Shown piece by piece: positions 7,980-17,668 of a DNA stretch of 64,000 bases (positions within the stretch are counted from its first letter, which is position 1; the number at the start of each line of letters is the position of its first letter). This stretch comes from an uncultured Acetatifactor sp. (GTDB lineage: Bacteria; Bacillota; Clostridia; Lachnospirales; Lachnospiraceae), in NCBI GenBank assembly GCA_947629645.1, contig CANREV010000008.1:1-64000 (forward strand), written 5' to 3'. The notes beneath the pieces were generated by a model. It saw only the letters and a list, made by a program, of their open reading frames with translations, ran no database searches and was not told the origin of the DNA. Position numbers and translations under genes: made by a program.

Positions 7980-8106
7980 CCCCGTCTCTCCCGACCATTT
8001 CATAAAAGCTGCCAAACCCGCCTCACGCGGGCTATAACGGCCGTATCATTCCCGCCCGCGGCCAAAGGATTACCGATGCGCCGTCTTTTCGTCAGAACCA
8101 TACAGG

Positions 8107-8925
8107 TCACAGATCCGGCTCCCGCCGCACCAGCTCCAGATCCTCGTCCTTTTTGACCACGGTTCCCACAAAGGGCAGTTCCTTTCTGATCCTGTCCGCG
8201 GAAATGCCGCCGATCTGCAGAGCGTTGATCCAGTCGATCAGCTCGGAAGTACTGGGCTTCTTGCGGATATCCCGAATGGCACGGATATTGTAAAAAACTT
8301 CCATGGCGTTCTTTAACAGGTTGTCCTCCACATTCGGATAGTGCACACGCACGATCTCCTCCATCAGTTCCGGCCCCGGAAAGTCGATATAGTGGAAAAT
8401 ACAGCGGCGCAGGAACGCATCGGGCAGCTCTTTCTCCGCATTGGAAGTGATGATCACAATGGGTCGGTGCTTCGCTTTCACCGTGCGCTTCGTCTCATTG
8501 ATATAAAACTCCATCTGATCCAGCTCCCAGAGAAGGTCATTGGGGAATTCCAGATCCGCCTTATCGATCTCATCGATCAAAAGCACGACCTGTTCCTCGC
8601 TGTCGAAAGCTTCTCCCAGTTTTCCAAGCTTGATATAACGGGCAATGTCGCTTACGCCCTCCTCGCCGAACTGTCCGTCATACAGACGCTGGATGGTATC
8701 GTACACATACAGCCCCTCCTGCGCTTTTGTAGTGGATTTGATGTTCCAGACAAGAAGCCTTTTCCCAAGAGCCTTTGCCACGGCCTCTGCCAGCATTGTC
8801 TTTCCCGTGCCCGGTTCACCCTTGATCAACAGCGGCTTTTTCAGCGCAATGGCTATATTCACACTGGCCATCAGCTCATTGCTCGCCACATATTCGCCTG
8901 TTCCCTGAAATTCTTGGAGTTCCAT
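8107..8925 (-). CDS. MoxR-family AAA+ ATPase
   Basis: An AAA+ ATPase of about 270 residues: Walker A GEPGTGKTMLA near residue 37, Walker B VVLLIDEIDKAD near 115, sensor 1 IVIITSNAEKEL and an arginine-finger region FLRRCIFHYI. This is the MoxR/CoxD-like class, which works with a VWA protein to remodel or metallate a target. I prefer the internal ATG (MELQEFQGTGEYVAS), which has GGAAAGG upstream and matches the usual family start; the ORF track adds ten residues. The VWA gene lies about 130 bases downstream on the same strand. No oxidoreductase or other obvious client is adjacent. Confidence 0.85.
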   Translation of the reverse strand: MELQEFQGTGEYVASNELMASVNIAIALKKPLLIKGEPGTGKTMLAEAVAKALGKRLLVWNIKSTTKAQEGLYVYDTIQRLYDGQFGEEGVSDIARYIKLGKLGEAFDSEEQVVLLIDEIDKADLEFPNDLLWELDQMEFYINETKRTVKAKHRPIVIITSNAEKELPDAFLRRCIFHYIDFPGPELMEEIVRVHYPNVEDNLLKNAMEVFYNIRAIRDIRKKPSTSELIDWINALQIGGISADRIRKELPFVGTVVKKDEDLELVRREPDL

Positions 8926-9126
8926 CTTTACACGCACCTTTCCCTTGCTATTCATTCGTTTTCATGTTACCATATTTCTAATCCAAAATAAAGAAATATT
9001 TCTAAGAACCGCGCGGCATTTTCCACCGTCTTTTTTCCGGGGAAATTCTTTTGCGAAACGTATGGGAAAGCCATGCACAACCGTAAAACGAAAACAGGTC
9101 CGGCGGCCAGTAAGCGAGGTAACATC

Positions 9127-9984
9127 ATGATAAAAGACATGTTTGAAAACAAAAAAACCATTTCCTTTGAAGTATTTCCCCCCAAAAAGGACGGCGAGTT
9201 TGACGCCGCCTTTGAGGTGTTAGATTCCCTGGCACAGTTAAAGCCCGATTTCATCAGCGTCACATACGGCGCCGGCGGAAGCCGTTGCGGCAAGACCGTG
9301 GAGATCGCCTCCTACATCCAGAATAAACTGCATATTGACGCCATGGCCCACATGACCTGCGTGGGGACCAAAAAAGAACAGCTCCTTTCCGTCTATGAGG
9401 AACTGAAAAAAAACAATGTAAATCATGTGCTGGCGCTGCGGGGCGACCGCCCAAAGGATATGAGCGATGAACAGTTTGCTTCCCGCGACTTTATACACGC
9501 CAACGACATGATGGCCTTTTTGAAGGAACATACGGACCTGCATCTTGCGGGCGCGTGCTATCCTGAAAAGCACTTTGAAAGTTTCAGCATGGAATCCGAC
9601 TTAAACAACCTCAAAAGAAAGCAGGACGCCGGGGCGGAATTTCTGATCAGCCAGCTTTTCTTCGACAATGATTACTACTACAGCTTCCTGGAAAAGGCCC
9701 GGAAAAAAGGAATCACCATCCCTGTCTGCGCGGGGATCATGCCGATCACTACCGCAAAGCAGATCGGCACTACGGTGACGCTCTCCGGCTCCAGCATCCC
9801 TAAGGCGCTGGCGGATATTTTCGCCACCTACGCGGATAATCCCGAGGAGATGCGTAAGGCCGGTATCGACTACGCTATCCGCCAGATCCGCGACCTTCAG
9901 GAAAACGGCGTAAACGATGTCCACATCTACACCATGAACAAGCCAGAGACGGCCGCGGAGATCATGAAGAATATCTACCGATAG
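9127..9984 (+). CDS. metF: 5,10-methylenetetrahydrofolate reductase
   Basis: A MetF-type flavoprotein of 285 residues that reduces methylenetetrahydrofolate to methyltetrahydrofolate for methionine synthesis or one-carbon flow. It begins with the conserved TISFEVFPPK, has SVTYGAGGS near residue 42, the NVLALRGD-like HVLALRGDRP, and the FISQLFFDND-type LISQLFFDND motif, then CAGIMPIT. Length equals the single-domain bacterial family. I start at the ATG after GCGAGGTAAC; the upstream codons in the ORF track lack family similarity. It is one of only two plus-strand genes here and converges with the GH18 gene 20 bases beyond its stop. I see no SAM, folate or cobalamin riboswitch upstream. Confidence 0.93.
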   Translation: MIKDMFENKKTISFEVFPPKKDGEFDAAFEVLDSLAQLKPDFISVTYGAGGSRCGKTVEIASYIQNKLHIDAMAHMTCVGTKKEQLLSVYEELKKNNVNHVLALRGDRPKDMSDEQFASRDFIHANDMMAFLKEHTDLHLAGACYPEKHFESFSMESDLNNLKRKQDAGAEFLISQLFFDNDYYYSFLEKARKKGITIPVCAGIMPITTAKQIGTTVTLSGSSIPKALADIFATYADNPEEMRKAGIDYAIRQIRDLQENGVNDVHIYTMNKPETAAEIMKNIYR

Positions 9985-10004
9985 ACAATGCACAAAACTT
10001 CCCT

Positions 10005-11141
10005 TTATTTCAGGATATAAAACTGGCTGTATAACAGCAGCCAGTTTGCCCGAAACCACTGCATAATCTGCCAATAGCCGCAGCCTCGCAGACCATACTC
10101 TTTGATCAGGTCAAATTTTGCCTGAAGGCTTCTCACATCTTCAAACCACACTTCATGCTCTGTCCCATTATCCACATAAGTAAAATAAGGGCTCTGCGCC
10201 AGCTCATTAAAGCGGATTTCCGCGCCCTGTTCCACTGCGATCCGCACCGCCTGAACATTGTTTATCGTGGCGGCCTTCGTCACCCCGCGCTCATAGGGCA
10301 GAGGCCAGTCGTAGCCGTAATTGGGAATGCCGAGATTGATCTTCTCTCCGGGGATCTGGGTCAAAGCATACTCCACTACACGGCGCACCTGATCGATGGG
10401 CGCCACCGCCATCGGCGGTCCGTAGGTATAGCCCCACTCGTAAGTCATCAGCAGAACATGATCCGCAGCCTCCCCCAGAGCCTGATAATCTTTGCCTTCA
10501 TAAAGCAATCCTTTCTGATCGGATGAGGTCTTTGGGGCAAGCGCCACGGAAGTGTGATATCCGTATGACCGCATAGTTTCAGCCACCTGACGCACAAAAG
10601 CCGTAAAGGCATCCCGATCCTTTGCAAGGATGTACTCAAAATCAATATCTACGCCCTGATATCCCTTCTCTTCCATGGTCCTTAAGAGATTGTCGATCAG
10701 ATTCTCCCGATACGCTTCCTCGTTGACCACCGAATGGATCAGCTGATTATTGAAGTTTCCGTCTGCGCCGAACGGCGTCAGCGTAAGGACAGGCCGGGTT
10801 CCGGACCGAAGGGCCAGTTCGATCATCCACATATCATCCCCATATTCCGGGGGAATCAGCTCCCCATCAGAAGTAAATCCGTAGGAAAAAACGGGAAGCT
10901 CTGACAGATAGGGAAGCGTCTGCTCCAATACCCACCGACTGATAAAGGGATAGGCGTAACCGCTGACCGATATGGCTCTTGACGCATTCCGCACATAATC
11001 GTTTATCAAAAGAGCCTGCCCAACGGCAAGCTCATAAGGGTACACCAACTGATTGTCATAAATGATCTGCTCCGCACCGACTCCGGTTTCTTCCGCTATC
11101 CTGTCTACCGTATCACCCGTTTTGACCACATATATTTCCAT
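10005..11141 (-). CDS. LysM-GH18 peptidoglycan hydrolase, SleL/YaaH-like
   Basis: A 378-residue protein with one N-terminal LysM peptidoglycan-binding domain (residues 1-48, IYVVKTGDTVDRIAEETGV) and a glycoside hydrolase family 18 barrel. The catalytic strand reads GVDIDFEY (about 163-170, the final Glu being the proton donor). This matches SleL/YaaH cortical-fragment-lytic enzymes of spore formers, which cleave spore cortex during germination. No signal peptide is present, as in YaaH, which is placed on the spore from the mother cell. The start follows GGAG; the ORF track adds 36 unrelated residues that overlap nth. Most such proteins have two LysM repeats; here I see one. Confidence 0.85.
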   Translation of the reverse strand: MEIYVVKTGDTVDRIAEETGVGAEQIIYDNQLVYPYELAVGQALLINDYVRNASRAISVSGYAYPFISRWVLEQTLPYLSELPVFSYGFTSDGELIPPEYGDDMWMIELALRSGTRPVLTLTPFGADGNFNNQLIHSVVNEEAYRENLIDNLLRTMEEKGYQGVDIDFEYILAKDRDAFTAFVRQVAETMRSYGYHTSVALAPKTSSDQKGLLYEGKDYQALGEAADHVLLMTYEWGYTYGPPMAVAPIDQVRRVVEYALTQIPGEKINLGIPNYGYDWPLPYERGVTKAATINNVQAVRIAVEQGAEIRFNELAQSPYFTYVDNGTEHEVWFEDVRSLQAKFDLIKEYGLRGCGYWQIMQWFRANWLLLYSQFYILK

Positions 11142-11202
11142 GCTGCAAACTCCAAAAGCATCCTTACTTCCAACATATGTTAAAAGGACGCACTTCATGA
11201 GG

Positions 11203-11838
11203 TCACACGCCAACTTTTTTGCAAAGATCCTGGAGACAGCACCTGTCACAATAGGGGTGGGTTCTGGCGGTACATACGGCTCTTCCGTGGTCTACCAGGC
11301 GGTGGCAGAAATCGTTCCCCTCCTTTGGCGGAATGATCTTTTTCAGCGCCGCCTCCACTTTCGCCGGTTCCCTGATCCCATCCACAAGGCCCATGCGGTT
11401 TACCAGACGGATACAGTGCGTGTCTGTCACGATGGCAGGCTTTCCGAACATGTCCCCCATGATAAGGTTCGCGCTCTTTCGCCCCACTCCCGGCAGCGCC
11501 AGCAGCCTGTCAAAGTCATCCGGCACATTGCCGCCGTACTCATCCCGAAGCACCTTCATACAGGCGTTGATATCTCTTGCCTTGCTGCGTCCCAGCCCGC
11601 AGGGATGCACGATCTTTTCAATCTCTTCCACGGAAGCCTCCGCCAGCGCGTTGACATCGGGAAATACTTTATAAAGCTCTTCCACCACCACATTCACTCT
11701 GGCATCGGTACACTGTGCCGCCAGCCGGACGCTGACTAAAAGTTTCCACGCCTGATCATAGTCCAGGGTGCAGTCAGATTCCGGATACTCCTTTTTTAAT
11801 CTCTCTATGATTTCCAAAGCACGCTGTTTTTTCGTCAT
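11203..11838 (-). CDS. nth: Endonuclease III (DNA glycosylase/AP lyase)
   Basis: A 211-residue base-excision repair enzyme that removes oxidised pyrimidines and nicks abasic sites. The helix-hairpin-helix LPGVGRKSANLI contains the catalytic Lys and TDTHCIRL the catalytic Asp. The C-terminus has a four-cysteine iron-sulfur loop. The first two cysteines are separated by seven residues (CTARTHPYC), one more than in the E. coli enzyme, whose spacing is C-x6-C-x2-C-x5-C. Length is normal. The start is well placed after GGAGAGGAT. It lies between the PcRGLX-like gene and the cortex-hydrolase gene on the same strand; no functional link is evident. Confidence 0.95.
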   Translation of the reverse strand: MTKKQRALEIIERLKKEYPESDCTLDYDQAWKLLVSVRLAAQCTDARVNVVVEELYKVFPDVNALAEASVEEIEKIVHPCGLGRSKARDINACMKVLRDEYGGNVPDDFDRLLALPGVGRKSANLIMGDMFGKPAIVTDTHCIRLVNRMGLVDGIREPAKVEAALKKIIPPKEGNDFCHRLVDHGRAVCTARTHPYCDRCCLQDLCKKVGV

Positions 11839-11889
11839 ATCCTCTCCGTTTTCCAGCGATCGGGTTAAGCGTTTCCGCGCCTTTTCCCG

Positions 11890-14604
11890 CTACGCTTTCC
11901 TGTAAGTACTCTCGTCCAGATCCGCCACCAGGGCCTGTGCCTCCTCCATGGTAGCGGGCAGTTTCTCCCGTATAAATTCCAGCGCCATGATCACATTCAG
12001 ACAAAACTGCGCCGTAAAATTAGTGGTAATCCAGGGAATTTCCTTTAACTGTTCCCGATTGCCGCAGTCCTGCAGATACACATGGCCAAAGCCCTCGTGC
12101 TCCGTCCCGTTGATCTGGGCGTGCAAAAGGATCTTCCATGTTCTCTGAGCCAGCGTCTCATCTTTTAAATACCAGGCTCCATACGCCGCGATACCCGCTG
12201 CCATAAAAGGCAGGCTGAACTCCCTGTCCATCACCAGGCCGCCCGATTCCCTGAGCTGTTCCTCCCGCGGCAGGTAATAAAATCTGCCAAGCTGCGCCAC
12301 CATTCTTTTCCAGTCCTCATCTTCCATCAGATCGCCCAGCTCCGTCCACACCTGGGGCGATCCCATACAGATCTGCAGATGACATCCGCCCGTAGTGCGT
12401 TCCCCGATATATCGCAGATGACAGGTTTCAGGATCAAACTCAAAGTCCGGCCCCGAAACAAGCCCCAGGGGCGTCCGGCTGATGTCTTCGATCCCCGTCC
12501 TTATTTTTTCCAGATAACGGGAATCGTTAAACCTCTCCCACCTGGTCATCCAGTTAGAACATAAAGAGGACCAGTCGGGTCCGCTTCTGGCGTGGCTGGG
12601 GTATACCATGTCCCTGGGATCGAAAAAGTCACCCAGCGGGTCTTTATTTAAAAAGCTCAGTTCATTATCCTTTAACTCTTCAAAGATATCTTCCAGCCGC
12701 CTGTCACCTGTCATGTAGTAGAAATACCTGTGATGAGATGCCATGGCTATGCGTGCCTCCTTACAGGGACAACCCCAGTGACGGACATTGTGCCTGGAAC
12801 CCAGCCCTTTATATCTGCCCATGTGATACACGTCTACCTCGGAAGCATGACGGGACAGTTTTTCCGCAAAGGTAAACACATCCTCCCTGCCTGTGCGCAT
12901 GAAATACAACCACAGCCACAAAGTGGGCACCAGCTCCGTATTGTCCCAGGCGTATCCGCCCACATCGTACTTCCACTGATGCCGCACGCCATCGTAGGTA
13001 TGCATAATGTCTCCGTAATTGAACATACCGTACCAGCCGCGCTGTTTTACTTCTTCCTTGTAAAAATCAAAGGCACGCTCCAGCTGTTCTTCCAGCCACC
13101 GCTCCATCTCTGTGTCTAAAGAGGGCAGGGACCAATACCCGAAAGCGCGCAGCTTATGATAATACTCCGGCAGTCCCGTATAGATCGGCGGTCTGTCCGC
13201 CTGCCGGGCAAACTGAAGCACTTCCTGATCTTCGGGGATCATTTCCTGGGAAAAACCGATCAGACACTCGCTGGTACAGGCGATACCGTAAGGCGTTGCC
13301 CCTTTATAATCGTATCCCTCATAGCAGACTTTGTTGTAGCCTCTGTCAGCATAATGTCTGAAATCCATAGGCGCTGCCGTGGGCGACCAGAACCAGAGCG
13401 TGCAGCGGGCACATTCCCCGTCCAGCCCTGAAACAGTGTAGCCGGAAGGATATTTCTCCCAAAAATCACGGATGCATACAAGCACGCTCCCCGCTTCCGA
13501 GCCAAAAGACAACGCGCCCCTGGTGCGCTGTCCGTGAAGACTGTCTATGTAGCAGCAGTTTCCAGGCTCCAGCTTCTTTCTCACCAGAAAATGGCTGGCA
13601 CTGTCCTGACAAATATCGTACACGCTCCAGTGAGGCGTCTCGGGAATCACCTGATCTACAATCTCCCGCTCCTGCTCTGTAAGACATAGTTTTTCTCCCC
13701 GCATCTGGTCCTCATAAAGCTTCCCCGGCACCCGCGGACGCCATGATGTCAGAGACGCCACTGTCTCATGAAACACACCGTGGTCTCCCTGAAACTTGAT
13801 ATGCCTGTTAAAAAGCTCGCCCGATACTGGGACATCAAAAGAAACGCCCAGACCCTTTAAGAAATCTTTATCCTCATCTCCGTCATAGAGAAAGGTATGG
13901 GTAAAGTGCAGCACGGGACTGTTCTGGTTGATCCTGATCCGGATGATAAAGGGGATTTTTTCTTCTCCATTTTTGTCCCGGTGGCTGCCAGTACATTTCA
14001 GGATACATTGGAGTGCTCCCTGTTCCTCCACTTCCACCTCTTTCACAATCCCCTCATAAGGTTTTGTGACTCTGGCTTCACAGCCCTCCAGCAAAACGGG
14101 GTTTTCCAGCTGCAGCACGGCTTTCGCCTGGGAAGCCGCCACGCCCTGCGGGGTGCGTACCTCGTCAAATAACAGACCGCTGCCTCTGGTCACCTGAACA
14201 CAAAATATGCCGTTGTTCACCTGTATCCGCTTTCCGTCATCTTTGAAAGACAAAGGCGCGGCGGACGTACTCTGAGATTCCCCGTCCAAAACAGGATCTG
14301 CGGGCAGCAAAACGCTGTCCGCCCCAAAGGATTCCGGCATCTTCTCCGGCACCGCTCCATCCTCCGGAAAGACTTCCATCTCCTCCCCCAGCAGAGCGCT
14401 GTCCGCGGTATGAGCCGTCCACTTTACCGAACCGTCCGGCCAGTAAGCCGTGACCCTCGACTGCAAAGGCACCTTCCGGCCCTCTTTGCTGATACACTTG
14501 TAAACTGTCTGCTCCCCGCATCTTCCCTTTTCCCACATACATCCAAAGGTAGTGTATCCCGACAGTGTCTCTTTGCGCAATCGTCTCAGTATCATTCCAT
14601 CCAA
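11890..14604 (-). CDS. PcRGLX/YetA-like protein, putative exo-rhamnogalacturonan lyase
   Basis: A large protein of 904 residues that I place in the PcRGLX/YetA-like family (PL26-type). The N-terminus looks like the RIFT-barrel domain (YTTFGCMWEKG, then PLQSRVTAYWPDGSVKW), the middle is a beta-sandwich region, and the C-terminal ~400 residues look like an alpha/alpha toroid (YFMRTGREDVFTFAEKLSRH, ARSGPDWSSLCSNW). Family members remove unsaturated or terminal sugars from rhamnogalacturonan I. There is no signal peptide, so it would act on imported oligosaccharides. It is 18 bases downstream of the GH2 gene and in line with the DUF1961 gene, like the yes/yet pectin genes of Bacillus. Catalytic residues could not be assigned by eye. 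Confidence 0.65.
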   Translation of the reverse strand: MDGMILRRLRKETLSGYTTFGCMWEKGRCGEQTVYKCISKEGRKVPLQSRVTAYWPDGSVKWTAHTADSALLGEEMEVFPEDGAVPEKMPESFGADSVLLPADPVLDGESQSTSAAPLSFKDDGKRIQVNNGIFCVQVTRGSGLLFDEVRTPQGVAASQAKAVLQLENPVLLEGCEARVTKPYEGIVKEVEVEEQGALQCILKCTGSHRDKNGEEKIPFIIRIRINQNSPVLHFTHTFLYDGDEDKDFLKGLGVSFDVPVSGELFNRHIKFQGDHGVFHETVASLTSWRPRVPGKLYEDQMRGEKLCLTEQEREIVDQVIPETPHWSVYDICQDSASHFLVRKKLEPGNCCYIDSLHGQRTRGALSFGSEAGSVLVCIRDFWEKYPSGYTVSGLDGECARCTLWFWSPTAAPMDFRHYADRGYNKVCYEGYDYKGATPYGIACTSECLIGFSQEMIPEDQEVLQFARQADRPPIYTGLPEYYHKLRAFGYWSLPSLDTEMERWLEEQLERAFDFYKEEVKQRGWYGMFNYGDIMHTYDGVRHQWKYDVGGYAWDNTELVPTLWLWLYFMRTGREDVFTFAEKLSRHASEVDVYHMGRYKGLGSRHNVRHWGCPCKEARIAMASHHRYFYYMTGDRRLEDIFEELKDNELSFLNKDPLGDFFDPRDMVYPSHARSGPDWSSLCSNWMTRWERFNDSRYLEKIRTGIEDISRTPLGLVSGPDFEFDPETCHLRYIGERTTGGCHLQICMGSPQVWTELGDLMEDEDWKRMVAQLGRFYYLPREEQLRESGGLVMDREFSLPFMAAGIAAYGAWYLKDETLAQRTWKILLHAQINGTEHEGFGHVYLQDCGNREQLKEIPWITTNFTAQFCLNVIMALEFIREKLPATMEEAQALVADLDESTYRKA

Positions 14605-14622
14605 CCCCTTTTACACTATAAA

Positions 14623-17600
14623 TTAATTGTCGATCTCCTTCGTGGAAGATTTCTGCCCGGCCTCCCAGAATACCTGATCGGAAGCTGCCGCGGTTTCCCC
14701 GCAGATCACATGCAGCCCCGCCGCCTGCACCACGGCTTTCTTTTTCTGAAATACCTGAATCCAGCCTTCTCTGGTGCTTTTCCAGACGGTTTTATCCTGA
14801 CACCCGTAGCAGGAAAGCACCGTCACCCGTAAACATTTAGCGGTCACGGGCGCCTTGAAAGAAATTTTCTGGGACAGACTGGTATTTAACAACGTCCCGG
14901 ACCACGCCGATTTAAAACCGCCGGTCTGCTCATCCCGATATTCCACTCTGCAGTCTTTGAGGAAGCCCTCATGCGCTCTGTCCTTTTGTTCCGGCAGATA
15001 TAAAATTCCCTGAATTTCTATAGCCTGTTTTAAGACCAGCGTGATGGTGACTGGGAAGTCCTCTTTCTCGATCCGGGTAGATGTGTTGGGATTGGCGTCC
15101 GTCACCGCATCTCTCACCACCGCTGCATCCGAATCATACAGACATTCCTGAACCAGCCGCTCCATACGCTGCACGGGGAACAGCTTTTCCTCCACCGCTT
15201 CGCAGGAGATATCCTCCTTGGGCGCAAACTCTTCAGAAGACGCATACTGTAAAATTGCCTGCTTTAAACACCAGGCCGCCGGACGATCTTCAAAACTTCC
15301 CTCCAGATCGGCGGACACCACAAACAATCTGCCCTGTCCCACCTTCGCTTCCCACATAAGCCCTAGGGGAAGGCTTCTATTCCAGTCATCGATGGGCCGC
15401 ACCACAGGCTGCACATTTTCCATATCTTTTAGCCAGAATCCTCGGGCATGCTCCAAAATATCCTCCCACTGCCATCCGCCGTCTTTATCCGTGGGGAACA
15501 TCTGAAATACAGGATGATCCTCTCTGACCACAAGACCCAGATTTCTGACCCATGAGGGACCCATCTGCCCGTTCCAGAACACATTTTTGATGGAAAGTCC
15601 GGGGCAATCATAGGACAATTCAGACAGATGGGGCGCATAGACGACCCGCCCGCCCCGTCCAAGAGCAGCCTTTGCCTCCTGCCACTTTCTTGTATATAAC
15701 ACATCCGCCCCGTTTTTGTCCCGATTCTCCGACTCCGCAAACACTGTAAGCTGCCAGCTGTTTTTCACATCTCCCAAAGAAAGCTCCAGCAGAAACATGC
15801 CGCTCTTTTTCACCGCTCCAAAATCAATGGACAAGACGCCTGCCTGAACGCAGCTTCCACAGGGTATGTTCACATCCGGTATCTCTCCAAAAGCAAGGAT
15901 CCTGCCGCTTTCCTTTTCCGCAAGTTTCCACAGAATCGTTTCTCCCAAAATCGGCTTTTCTCCAAAATGGCTTACTTCCACCGACACCCGAGCTTTATCG
16001 GTGTTCTTCCAGACATAAGAAGGCAGCCGCGTCAACAGCACCGTATCCCCGCAAAAGCTTCTGAATTCCTCCGCGGCGGCATACCCTTTATTCTCCCAGA
16101 GAATATCCAGAAAACCTACCAGCGCCGTTCCCTGCCCCGCGTAGTCATGAAGATCAAGCAATTCAAATCCTTTCAGCTGGGGCGTCCTGAAATTCGCCTC
16201 CAATTCCTCCTTGTAGAGCCGCAGCTGGTTTCTTCCGGAACACCAGAGAAAATCCTTCGCGTAAGGCAGTACGCCGCTTTCGTCTGCAATCTCCCGAAAG
16301 ATCTCAAAATTGCGCGGGCGAAGGTATCCTTTCATTTTGTCTATGATCCCAAAGTCGGGGTAAGCGCACCACTGTCCCAGCTCATGACAGACCACCGGAA
16401 GCTTTGTCCCCTCCAGGGAAGGGCTGTGGTCCTTTCCCTTCCATCCGGCGGAATTACGGATGCTTCCGCCGGGGACGGGGCCATAGCCGGACCGATGGAA
16501 ATAAATAAAATCCGTGCCGGTGATATCCTTCGGCGCCGTGTCATAATGCCAGCCCGACTGAGCCGTATACAGCCTTCTGCCTCCATATCCCAGTTCTTCG
16601 TCAAAAGCCCTCGTCTCCTCCACCCAACGGCGCAATGGCTGATGCCATCTTCCGCCCGGTTCATTGGAGGGAGAGAAAAACGCAAACGAAGGATGATGCC
16701 CGAAAGCTCTTAAGATCCGCTCGGTTTCCTGTTTCAGCACATCCAGCATAGGAATATCCTCACAGAAAATATTCCACATACCGCACTCCACAAGCAAAAA
16801 GACGCCTGCCTCGTCCGCCGCCTGAAACGCCGCCTCGGGAGGACAGTAAGAATGGCAGCGTACAGCGTTCAACCCCCACTCCTTCACCGTCCGCATCCTG
16901 TTTTCCCACCATCCGGGATCGGTCTCGGGATATCCCGTCCGTGGATAATCCCCGCCGAAATGGGTGGCGCGGAAATAAATCGGTACGCCGTCCGCGTAAA
17001 AGTTTCCGTCTTTTACCTCCATACGTCTGGGGTGAGACATGACATACTCGTATTTTTGATCCTCCCTCTTTTGCAGTTCGCTCTCAGAAAGCAGCGCGAT
17101 CTCTCCCGCCATACCGTTCCATGTAGCCCCCAAAGCATCGGAGACGCCGTGGCCATCGGGACGGTAGGGATACTGCATGGAATTGTCCACACTCACCCGA
17201 AGCGTATGGGTCCCTGCGGACAGCCTGCCGCAGCCGATCTCATGAGCGGTGCAAAGGGAGATATCCTCCCCCACAAACAAATCATCTATCCACACTTTGG
17301 TATGCCATCGGGTCAGTTCAATCCGAAGCGCCCAATCCTCCAAAAGCTCTGTCTCTATCTCAAAGGTCCTCTCGTACACAGCCTCACCCACAAAATGTCT
17401 CACCGGCTGGCACAAAAAAGGCACTCTGCACTCTTTCCCGTTTCCTTTTATAAAAGGCTCCTGCTCATACCAGAAGGCATCGTGAAGCCCGCTGACCCAG
17501 GGCGTATCCACCGTCACAGGATTGCCGTACCCCGCATTCTGCAGACTGTCCGGCAGCATGATCTTTCCTGTCTGTACCCCGCTGTCCGCAGTCAGCCTGA

Positions 17601-17631
17601 TTTTCCATTCTCCCCGCAAATCAATATACAT
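14623..17631 (-). CDS. Glycoside hydrolase family 2 protein (beta-galactosidase-like)
   Basis: A 1002-residue GH2-type enzyme. The N-terminal jelly-roll sugar-binding domain (WALRIELTRWHTKVWIDD), an immunoglobulin-like domain and a TIM barrel are recognisable; the acid/base Glu is in FFSPSNEPGG and the nucleophile candidate is the Glu in VCHELGQW. Additional C-terminal beta domains follow. It lacks a signal peptide and so is probably cytoplasmic. Substrate cannot be read; neighbours (a PcRGLX/YetA-like protein downstream and a YesU-like protein upstream) suggest galactose- or glucuronate-bearing side chains of rhamnogalacturonan. I start at MYIDLRGEW, which has GGAGAAGGAGAG upstream; the ORF track adds 11 residues. 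Confidence 0.8.
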   Translation of the reverse strand: MYIDLRGEWKIRLTADSGVQTGKIMLPDSLQNAGYGNPVTVDTPWVSGLHDAFWYEQEPFIKGNGKECRVPFLCQPVRHFVGEAVYERTFEIETELLEDWALRIELTRWHTKVWIDDLFVGEDISLCTAHEIGCGRLSAGTHTLRVSVDNSMQYPYRPDGHGVSDALGATWNGMAGEIALLSESELQKREDQKYEYVMSHPRRMEVKDGNFYADGVPIYFRATHFGGDYPRTGYPETDPGWWENRMRTVKEWGLNAVRCHSYCPPEAAFQAADEAGVFLLVECGMWNIFCEDIPMLDVLKQETERILRAFGHHPSFAFFSPSNEPGGRWHQPLRRWVEETRAFDEELGYGGRRLYTAQSGWHYDTAPKDITGTDFIYFHRSGYGPVPGGSIRNSAGWKGKDHSPSLEGTKLPVVCHELGQWCAYPDFGIIDKMKGYLRPRNFEIFREIADESGVLPYAKDFLWCSGRNQLRLYKEELEANFRTPQLKGFELLDLHDYAGQGTALVGFLDILWENKGYAAAEEFRSFCGDTVLLTRLPSYVWKNTDKARVSVEVSHFGEKPILGETILWKLAEKESGRILAFGEIPDVNIPCGSCVQAGVLSIDFGAVKKSGMFLLELSLGDVKNSWQLTVFAESENRDKNGADVLYTRKWQEAKAALGRGGRVVYAPHLSELSYDCPGLSIKNVFWNGQMGPSWVRNLGLVVREDHPVFQMFPTDKDGGWQWEDILEHARGFWLKDMENVQPVVRPIDDWNRSLPLGLMWEAKVGQGRLFVVSADLEGSFEDRPAAWCLKQAILQYASSEEFAPKEDISCEAVEEKLFPVQRMERLVQECLYDSDAAVVRDAVTDANPNTSTRIEKEDFPVTITLVLKQAIEIQGILYLPEQKDRAHEGFLKDCRVEYRDEQTGGFKSAWSGTLLNTSLSQKISFKAPVTAKCLRVTVLSCYGCQDKTVWKSTREGWIQVFQKKKAVVQAAGLHVICGETAAASDQVFWEAGQKSSTKEIDN

Positions 17632-17668
17632 TGCCGCTCTCCTTCTCCCCTGAAATGACCGCACCGGC

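Noticed and set aside
8956-9126. SAM, cobalamin or folate riboswitch upstream of metF
   Set aside because: No conserved box or paired-element order of these riboswitches could be traced; only a short AGAAATATTTCT palindrome is present.
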